DNA from: Beroe forskalii
Lineage: Eukaryota > Ctenophora > Nuda > Beroida > Beroidae
Direction: 5' to 3'
DNA: 64,000 nt
Assembly (NCBI GenBank): GCA_011033025.1
Contig: WFMF01000055.1
Span: 372,001-436,000 of the forward strand
Below are positions 57,066 through 64,000 of this stretch, one piece after another; positions within the stretch are counted from its first letter, which is position 1; each line of letters starts with the position of its first letter. The translations under genes and the position numbers were made by a program. Below the pieces are notes generated by a model. It was not told where the DNA came from and searched no databases. It saw only the letters and a list, made by a program, of their open reading frames with translations.

Positions 57066-57373
57066 GTTTTCTCAACATATTGTTAATATTTTTATGACCT
57101 TGCCAGATTTTATTATATTAATAATTTCAGAAGAATTTCTATGGATATATTTTATTATGTTAAAGAATCTTGCTACATGCATTTTCAATATCACTTAAAT
57201 GTATTTTTGCCTATTAATATCTATATTCATGATTTATACTCCATTAGCTAGCCAAAGTTGAGTAGGCCTTTCCAGATCCAGAGAATTTCTCATCGGAATT
57301 TGTTTGTTCAAATTATGATAACAATCAAATTTGAGGGGGGTAAAAATTTTCAAATAATGGCAAACAGGTGACC

Positions 57374-57640
57374 ACACCCACTTTTTGTCATGGTACCATA
57401 TTTGTTCGTGATTTTTCACACATTTTCCAAATGGTACCATTTTTCGTTTCTGATTTTGGCACGTGTTTGAAATAATTTTGGTTTTGTTTTTGGCACCATT
57501 TTCAATCGGTACCTTTTCGTTTATCATTTTCAGATGTACCCTTTTATAATGGTACCAAATTTGTGTCCGATTTTTGCACCTTTTCGAAATGGTACCTTTT
57601 TGTTGCTTAATTTTGCCGTCGATAGGGGGTTTAATTGGGG
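57374..57640 (-). repeat. Degenerate tandem repeat with GGTACC words, right arm
   Basis: Mirror of 1905-2176, with ATGGTACCATTTTTCG-like units and a poly-G run near 57640. It lies in the intron after the carrier exon. Confidence 0.75.
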
Positions 57641-57678
57641 GGGGGGGTGTTAATTTAACCCCTCAGGTGGATATAACA

Positions 57679-58197
57679 TAACTGAAATATCGGATAATTG
57701 TTTATGAGCCGCATAATAGAATGAATAATTTTCTTTATTCTCTTCTTAGCTCAGCGAAGTGAAACGAACTTTTTCTGAAATTCAATTAATAAAACAAATA
57801 GTTAATAAAACAAATAGTTTATATTTAGTAGCACATTATACCATACTTTGAACACAAATTCCATATATCTTCTTCAGAAAATCATGATTTAGATTAGTTT
57901 ATATTATAAAGATAACTTAATAAACTGGAATAAAAATAAATACATAAAGTGAGGAATATCCTAACATAATTGATAAAAAACAGTTATATAGGTAGTAAAA
58001 TTAATTTCGTCGAATCTTCAACGTCATCAGGAAATCTCAAATTTGATTGTATAAAGTAGTGTTGTAAAGTTTAAACTTTACAACACTACTATACAATGAA
58101 CGAACTGAAGATTCGACAGACGTTAAATTGAATTTCAGAAAAAGTTCGTTTCACTTCGCTGAGCTAAGAAGAGAATAAAGAAAATTATTCATTCTAT
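57679..58197 (+). mobile_element. 519-bp insertion present only in the right arm, 12-bp duplication
   Basis: GTGGATATAACA occurs on both sides (57667-57678 and 58198-58209) but once in the left arm (about 1883-1894), so the left arm is an empty site. The insertion contains a ~68-bp inverted repeat (57713-57785 against 58131-58197, word GCTCAGCGAAGTGAAACG) and a perfect 34-bp palindrome at 58056-58089 centred on AAAGTTTAAACTTT. There is no coding capacity. The element type is unclear; the long variable duplication would suit retroposition, the inverted repeat a foldback element. Confidence 0.82.
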
Positions 58198-58254
58198 GTG
58201 GATATAACAAATTGCCAATAGGTAGCTTAATTTTGGGGGGTCGGCCCCCCTCCC

Positions 58255-59118
58255 CCAAGTCCGAGTTCAGGTCAGAGGCAATTGAGATGAAATACTTGTT
58301 GAAAGCATTGAAAATAGTTCTTCTGTCAAGTTTTTTCATTATTGATAACGAAGGAGGTTTTATTTTGTTTTTCATTGGAGCCCTGAGCTCATTTATTAGT
58401 TTCAAGTTTTTTGGGATCCTCCTGCATTCCTGGAATTGTGAGCATTTGTATGATGTTTGACCTGCTTTATCACATGTTTCAATTTTTCCGATGAGCACTG
58501 AAATTTTGTGAAGTTTGCTGTTGCCTCCTGGATTGTCTTTGGTAATGGTGTTAGTCCATTCAGCTCTCAACTCATACTTTTGGTTTATTGATTCGATTAT
58601 ACCTTCAGAAATCCAGGGATTATTGAGGATAGTTCTTTTCGTGGTTTTAGGAACTGTTAGTTTACAGCTTCTGTCAAGACACGAGTTATAAGTCTTAAAA
58701 AATTCACTGAAACTTTGAGGAGTTTTGCTAAGCTTATTAGCAAGTTCATCAATAAAGTTGTTAGATTTTTATTACTGTAATCACAATATTGTGTTTGTTT
58801 CTTAGTCTCACAGTGGCTTTCAGGGACTGTGGTCGAACTGGAATGCAGGGAGGTAGTGACTCATTTTTTCACTTTATTGTCCCAGAGGTAATGATATTAT
58901 GGCTGCCTTTTGTGAAAATATTATCAATACTGGATGGTTTTGAGCTGGGTTGTTCATGAGTGTGTACACTGTACAGTGTATCAATAAAATAGTTACAAAT
59001 TAGTAGACAAGCATCATGCTTTTTTCTGCATTTTGGAATTTCACCTTGCATACAGTCACTTTTTTGCCCAAAATGAGAATATCTCGATAAGGTTTTTCTA
59101 GCAAGTTTGAAGAAACCT
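58255..59118 (-). pseudogene. Non-LTR retrotransposon fragment: end of endonuclease and linker to RT
   Basis: Minus strand in order: CLLICNYFIDTLYS, SSIDNIFTKG and SGTI (end of an apurinic-type endonuclease, where S-x-x-DNI and SDHLP normally stand; the SDHLP part is lost at a stop), then FIDELANKL, NPWISEGIIESI, ELRAEWTNTI and FNKYFISIASDL, the linker and pre-RT blocks of CR1/L2/Jockey-type elements. A few frameshifts occur between 58760 and 58900. No RT catalytic motifs follow; the sequence passes into a G/C hairpin at about 58236. The left-arm copy (1381-1830) lacks about 420 bp of this. It lies in the carrier intron in antisense. Confidence 0.72.
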
Positions 59119-59665
59119 TCAGTTTCAATATTTCAGTATTTTAGACAATATTAGTGTAGTGGAGTATTGTGTCACTAATGTTGAAATCTTAACTTTGACT
59201 CAAGAGCAGATTTATAACCAAAAAGCACCATTTTTTTGTTTTATAACTCAAAAATTTTGTGAGTTATGAACTCCAAATTTTGGTGCAAAAACTTATAAAC
59301 CATGCCTGACATCCCAAATTTCATTAAGAAACTCTAAACACAAGCAGAGTAATTGAGCTCTTTGTTGTCCACTTTTTGACCACTAGTATATATAATAAAT
59401 GATATATAATCCCATTGAGAACACTTCTCCAGACAGTTTTGTGAAAATGAATGATAGTCATAATCATTATATAATAGCTGTGATTTCATTCTGACAGTGC
59501 AAGTTGGTGAAACATAATACATATTGAGATAATGTTATCTCTTTTATAGGCACTGGCTTTGGGGAATTATTAGTGAAAAATCTCTGGTTACAAACACAAT
59601 GTCTCAAATCGTTCTGGTGAAGACATGATTTCAAATCTGCACTCTAATGGTCAACATTTCCTCTA

Positions 59666-59984
59666 ATTTCCTTATGTTTGAATAATGGCGTATTAAGCAA
59701 AGTATTGTGAACTTATGACATCAAAAATACGGTCAAATGTCATAGTCCATTGCATCGAGAATATTTGGCTATCAGATAATATGCCAGATCAGTGTTTTGT
59801 TACTTTAGAGCAGAGATGGTTTGAAAATACGTCTCCAGCTGGCATGGCAAAATGCTTGATCTGAGCATGCAGACTATAATCTGACTTTCATTGCGTGGAC
59901 TATGACATTTTGCAGTATTTGATGCCATTAGTTCACAATTATTCTTTGCTTAATTATGCTCATTAATCAAACACAAGGAAAATT
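59666..59984. mobile_element. ~320-bp MITE in the carrier intron
   Basis: 59668-59755 (CTTATGTTTGAATAATGG, AGCAAAGTATTGTGAAC, AATGTCATAGTCCA) is mirrored with mismatches at 59890-59982 (TGGACTATGACATTTTGC through CAAACACAAGG). The loop is about 130 bp. The arms are roughly 80 percent alike, so it is an old insertion. No coding capacity. Confidence 0.7.
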
Positions 59985-60343
59985 TTCTAATTAATGCATT
60001 TAAAATTATCATCTTTACTAATGTAAAGTGCTGTAAATTTGTAAACAAATTTCAAATGCTTGGTTGATCTCCGGTCAGCAAAGGCAGTCACCACAAAAAC
60101 CTCGGCTTTTGATTTTTGTGGCATGTATTACATACCCAGCGCTTAGTAATGTGTAATCGCTACTAACAAATCAATGACGAAACACAATCGCTAAGTATAG
60201 ATTCATGCCATGCTGTGAGATGATACAAAATTGATAAGATATAATTTCGGGAAAAAAGTATGCGGTGATGGAGGACGTGTTTGGTACTCACAAATTTAGG
60301 ATCCTTGAAATTACTGACTGTGTTCTGTCACTGGGCTCTTAAT

Positions 60344-60505
60344 TAGGAATGGTTCACATATTACGTAATCAATTTTTTGGCCGATTTTTAACCCCCCCCC
60401 TTATAATCAAGTTTACAGTAGTTGTATTTGTTACAATAACATGTAACGTGAAATCATTGGAACCCCTCCATTCCCCTTGGTGATTACGTAATGTGAAACG
60501 ATCCC
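60344..60505. mobile_element. ~160-bp MITE in the carrier intron
   Basis: AGGAATGGTTCACATATTAC then GTAATCA faces TGATTACGTAATGTGAAACG then ATCCC. TTAAT stands at both outer edges (60339-60343, 60506-60510) and may be a target duplication. A poly-C tract lies inside (60390-60400). Confidence 0.65.
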
Positions 60506-60613
60506 TTAATAATACTCTTTATAATACTCTAATTAAATTAGACGGCAATAATTTAGACCAATAATTTAGGCAATAATCTCTTGACTATAAGGTCACAATA
60601 GCACAATTTTCAG

Positions 60614-60736
60614 AGGTTTATTACAACTACAAATATTCTACGAAGGTGTGATTCGAGGAGGATGGTGGACTGGTCTTAGACCTTCTCTGGCAAAAACAAT
60701 TCCTGGTGTTCTGCTATTTTGTCACTCTTTTCTCAA
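60614..60736 (+). CDS. SLC25A38: SLC25A38-like mitochondrial carrier, second visible exon
   Basis: Preceded by AATTTTCAG and followed by GTATGTG, a strong donor. It encodes GLLQLQIFYEGV, then WWTGLRPSLAKTIPG and HSFLK, the matrix loop and second helix of carrier repeat 1, where the family has E-G...W-x-G-x-x-P-S-x-x-x-x-x-P-G. It joins the exon at 56947-57065 in phase across a 3.5-kb intron. Its own 3' phase is 2, which does not agree with the exon at 60929 as I read it (see findings). Confidence 0.75.
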
Positions 60737-60928
60737 GTATGTGCCGAGGAGAAAATAAATGAACTATCATATTTACATAGTCGAATTTTCATGAATTTTC
60801 ACTTTTTCATATGAATGACCAATGACCATTTCATTTTAATTTTGATGGAAATAACTTAAGGAATTGTTTTCAATGTTGCTCATCAGTCATCATAATTAAT
60901 TAATATATGTTTTATTTCTCAAATGCAG

Positions 60929-61042
60929 AAAATATCAGGTAAAGATATTGGACCTCTTTCTGCTGTAGTGATGGGCATTTCTGCTAGGACAACAACAGTT
61001 GTGCCTCATGCAGCCTCTAACTCTTATAAAAACCGGTATGAG
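60929..61042 (+). CDS. SLC25A38: SLC25A38-like mitochondrial carrier, third visible exon (probable)
   Basis: Acceptor CTCAAATGCAG, donor GGTAATAA. It encodes DIGPLSAVVMGISARTTT and ends YKNRYE. In SLC25A38 the corresponding part of repeat 2 has G-x-x-x-R-x-x-A, then P-x-T-V-I-K-T-R-Y-E, so the spacing and the Arg and RYE ends match. The proline and Thr of the signature are replaced (ASNSYK in place of the PxTVIK core). Together with the phase problem this could mean a diverged paralogue, an early pseudogene, or a base error. Repeat 2's second half and repeat 3 were not found in the remaining 3 kb. Confidence 0.55.
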
Positions 61043-61660
61043 GTAATAATGCACCAAAAATTGAATTAAGTTTAAAGCCAAAATCCTCAAAGAAATACTG
61101 TTATCCAAGATCTAATCAAGAGATCACTTCTTCACAATTTATTAAGGTATCTAAACTCAACACTTCCATAAGACACTTTTTTTACATATTAGGGATATTC
61201 TCTAGTGAAACTTAGTTACTATCAAAGCTGATTAATGTATGAAATATCCAAACATTAATTGTTTATTGGCTATTACCAAACAGAATAAATGAACATTAGG
61301 GTATATGAAGGGCTATGAAAAAAACTTCTTGAATATATTTTAACTCTTCCTACCCAGTACCAGATTGAAACAAAAAAATCTGAATGAAACAAAAATTTAT
61401 TTTGTATTTCATTAAACATACCTAAATAATGTATGAACAAAATCTTCTATATGATTAACTGATTAGTTCCTGATTTCAGGGTTATATGGAATAATGATAA
61501 TAATAGAGCGTTCTAATAGTGGGATTCTGATTTCAGGGTAATAGGGGAACTCTAACATTAGAGCATTCAAACGATAGGGTTCTGCTTTCAGGGTGTTAGG
61601 GAACTATATATTGTTAGGAGTTATATATTGTAAGGTTTTTCTTTTCAGGTGGCGACAGGC
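61043..61660. other. Intron-like sequence with ~55-bp degenerate tandem repeat
   Basis: 61475-61640 has three degenerate units beginning CTGATTTCAGGGT or CTGCTTTCAGGGT. The rest is AT-rich with no recognised feature. Confidence 0.5.
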
Positions 61661-61980
61661 CCACCCTTAGGATGCTGGGTTTTTCGTCGTTCAGGCCCAC
61701 TTTTTTCACCACAGGCCCACTTTTTACTTTTTTAGCTGAAACTTTATCACTATTTAAGCAGGCCCATTTGACACATCACAGGCCCATTTGAGATAATACA
61801 AGCCCATTTGAGACAGCACTGGCCAATTTGTGATAATGTATGCCCATTAATTGATACATCACAGGCCCATTTGAGACATAAAAAGACCCAAATGAGACCA
61901 CACAGACCCGTTTGAGACACAACAGGTCCATTTGAGACATCACAGGCCCATTTTGAACATTGCAGGCCCAAAATTTCACC
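61661..61980 (+). repeat. 20-bp minisatellite CAGGCCCATTTGAGACATCA
   Basis: About eleven degenerate 20-bp units from 61760, preceded by looser copies of CAGGCCCACTTTTT (61675-61730). Minus-strand open frames (NGPVMSQ, KWACDVS) are repeat translations. Confidence 0.88.
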
Positions 61981-62363
61981 ACCCCTACCCCCGTTTTTCC
62001 AAAAACTCCTCGGATTTCAAAATTTAAGACAAAATTTCAAAATCCAGAAAAAAGCTCGTTCTAGGATGCCACCAGCGCATCCAGGAAAGAAAAACCTTAA
62101 TAATATTGTTAGAACATTAGGGCACTCTAATGAAGTAATCAAGATATATAATCTGATGTGTGTTTGACTTTGACTTAGCTCACGCCGATAGAAAAACTCC
62201 TACCCAGTGTGGGTAGGCTGGGAACCGGACACGAGCTCGGTGGACGCAAGGTCGGTGACGGAAAACCAGGGTAGACATTAGGTCGGCAAATCCCCACAGG
62301 GTGGAAGCGAGGTCGGCAGCAGCTAAGTACTTATCCAAGTCATCAAGCTCAACTAATCACATG
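61981..62363. other. No gene recognised
   Basis: 62160-62330 has repeated words around AGGTCGGC / AAGGTCGGTG but no clear array. Nothing else was recognised. Confidence 0.4.
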
Positions 62364-62702
62364 TCATATAGTGAGGGACCGGAAGGCATCCAGGTAGATG
62401 GCAGAGTCCTTGTGGGTGAGGAGGATGTGGATGGTGGGGAGGCAGCAGGATCTGTCATCAGTGTGTGAGGGGAGTTTGCATGGAGGATGAGGATCTGATG
62501 GAAGAGTTGGGGGAGGACTTGAAGGTTCCGTCGAGGTACCTGCTGGAGCTTTCTGCGAGGTAAGCGGGAGATTGTCACTGGTGGCAAGGATGATGACCCC
62601 CTTCTCATCAGAAGCATTGTGGTAGAGGAGCATGTCTGCTTGTCTGAGGGTCTGACAGTCTCCGGGTGCAAGGTGGAGGTCTATGCTAGCATAGGCCGAA
62701 AA
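62364..62702 (-). CDS. Open frame of unknown product
   Basis: The minus-strand frame is open for about 113 codons from a CTATGCTAG-like acceptor (about 62690). It reads ASIDLHLAPGDCQTL, ASDEKGVIILATSDN, a Pro/Ser-rich stretch (SSPPPTLPSDPHPP) and HKDSAIYLDAFRSL before a stop. A purely ATG-started version would begin further upstream at 62780 in AT-rich sequence that looks non-coding. The composition is protein-like but I recognise no family. It could be an exon of a neighbouring gene or a transposon fragment. Confidence 0.22.
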   Translation of the reverse strand, partial: FSAYASIDLHLAPGDCQTLRQADMLLYHNASDEKGVIILATSDNLPLTSQKAPAGTSTEPSSPPPTLPSDPHPPCKLPSHTDDRSCCLPTIHILLTHKDSAIYLDAFRSLTI

Positions 62703-62780
62703 TGAAGTTTCTTTAATCTCAACAAAAATGATGTTCTCAATTTGTAGATATATTTCTTGACTTGATACAAAAAACTGCAA

Positions 62781-64000
62781 TTAAAAATCTTTGAAACTGC
62801 CAAAATGACAGAACTTGAAAGTGATCTGATTTTTACATATAAAATTTATTATGTTTCTTCACTAATAATGGCCATACTTAATTATTTTCTACAAATTGTG
62901 CTGAATGAAGTTGAATTTTAGTTTTTGTTCTGAATTAACCCTCTGAAAACACTCAAGACTAAAGAAAAAACCTCAGGTATTTATCTTTTGCCAAAAAAAT
63001 TTGCCAGCAAATTTAAATTTTGTCATTTTTAGTAATTTTTTTGGCATAAAAGAGGAAAAATCGTTGTTAGCGCACAATAGTGCGCCATATTACATGGTTC
63101 CATCTTAAAGAGAAGAAAATTTCGCTCTAGATGCAACTTCGGTAGCTTATGGCCACTTCTGGCCCTCCCCAGGAAAAAATTCCAAAGTCATAAAATCGGG
63201 TGAAATTTGAGCCATTTTTAGCAAATTTTTGGAGTCGATTTTGGTCTCTAAAAGATCAATTTTGGCAATTTATCCACCATAAAGTATCTCAAAATGATAT
63301 GGCACACATGTTTATCAATAAGAAATCATAATAAAACGGTCATTGTAGATGAAATTGAAAAAAATCCAAAAATAATGATAATTTTTTCCTGTTCCCAATC
63401 GCGTTTTTGTTTTACAAAAAGGCATTGAGAAAAGGTTAGCAGAGATCGTGTTTTGTGGGGGTTGTGTGTATACTACCTTTACGGCATTCGTTAAATCTGA
63501 AATAGGTGGTGTGTACCGAATTTGGTCGTATGTTGCGTGGTATGTATGTCACTTAGCTTCAAGCATCCGACTACCTTTATAATATCACTCATAGCTTGGT
63601 GGTGGCATTCTGTACTGTTAATGCACTGCAGCTAGCTTGCAGTTATCCGGGTTCAATGCTCTGTTCATCGTAATATTGAAACTTTGAAATTGATTTTCTT
63701 GAAATCTTCATCATTCTTCAATTTCAAACTTTTCAATAATGAGAGTTACATGAATGCCAATTCCGATTTTCTTGAAATTCTCCATTATGTATATGTCCAA
63801 TTCCACGTTACGTAATTCACAAAAACGTCGATTTTTTGACAAAAATTGCTCAACAATTTCAACAATCAACATAAACTAACCCCATTTTTAGGCTCATCCA
63901 GTACTTCAGGATGCTATCTACATTCCATAGAAACACTATTTCTAGAGATCAAAAGAGTTTCTTGTCAGAGTGTTTTAAAAAGCTACGTAATTCACAGGGC
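62781..64000. other. No gene recognised
   Basis: AT-rich sequence up to the window end. Several T/A runs and a short inverted repeat (TTAGCGCACAATAGTGCGCC near 63067). No coding or RNA feature was recognised, and no further carrier exon was found. Confidence 0.45.

Larger units (their letters stand above)
50155..59118 (-). repeat. Right arm of giant inverted duplication
   Basis: Reverse complement of 1379-9740. It is about 600 bp longer, mainly from a LINE segment kept here (58568-58985) and an insertion found only here (57679-58197). Its outer end (59118) lies inside the first visible intron of the SLC25A38-like gene, and flanking sequence there is ordinary intron. This makes it likely that this side is the original locus. 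Confidence 0.92.
59119..60613 (+). other. Rest of carrier intron between exons 1 and 2 as seen
   Basis: The intron runs from 57066 to 60613. Outside the arm it is AT-rich unique sequence with two MITE-like elements (59666-59984, 60344-60505) and no further coding signal. Confidence 0.6.

Noticed and set aside
61750..61982. Cys/Trp-rich minus-strand frames
   Set aside because: Translations of the 20-bp CAGGCCCATTTGAGACATCA minisatellite.

Overview
This looks like repeat-dominated nuclear DNA from an animal, probably a marine invertebrate; the species cannot be told from the sequence. Reasons: spliced exons of a mitochondrial carrier gene, Penelope-like retroelements with GIY-YIG endonuclease, remnants of two non-LTR retrotransposons, a THAP-bearing DNA transposon with TTAA ends, many small terminal-inverted-repeat (TIR) elements, and much degenerate TTAGGG/CCCTAA sequence. 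No bacterial-type genes, tRNA, rRNA or CRISPR array were seen.

The main architecture is a very large imperfect inverted duplication. The left arm (1379-9740) reappears reverse-complemented as the right arm (50155-59118). At the inner end of each arm lies an array of the same 35-bp satellite, also in inverted orientation: about 12.1 kb on the left (9731-21844) and about 1.4 kb on the right (48793-50157). Each monomer carries the palindrome TGACGTCA, the classical CRE/ATF core. The right arm continues into the only convincing host gene, an SLC25A38-like mitochondrial carrier on the + strand (exons at 56947-57065, 60614-60736 and 60929-61042). The left arm holds an orphan inverted copy of its first visible exon (2498-2616). 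The right arm therefore looks parental and the left arm looks like the duplicate.

Regions: 469-1365, G-rich minisatellite abutting the left-arm breakpoint. 1379-9740, left arm: LINE fragment, orphan carrier exon, telomere-like modules and nested TIR elements. 9731-21844, satellite. 21845-29150, small TIR elements, an 11/12-bp minisatellite and a perfect 163-bp palindrome. 29884-34385, two arrays of a ~344-bp tandem repeat flanking a ~125-bp tandem repeat and two TIR elements. 34.4-45.2 kb, a nest of at least five Penelope-like copies from two families, ending in or starting from (TA)n tracts and interrupted by three TIR elements. 45804-47649, a TTAA-flanked transposon with a decayed THAP domain and a P2X7-like zinc-binding domain. 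47.65-48.72 kb, tail of an RNase H-bearing LINE. Then the right satellite, the right arm and the carrier gene, whose introns hold further TIR elements. 61.0-64.0 kb holds minisatellites and no recognised gene.

Apart from the carrier gene, every coding trace found is a decayed mobile element or an unsupported open frame. The most informative signals are: the inverted duplication with its CRE satellite; several apparently unrelated foldback elements that all have telomere-like cores; exact empty-site evidence for insertions inside the Penelope copies and inside one arm of the duplication; and the THAP plus P2X7-like combination. All coordinates and alignments were made by eye.
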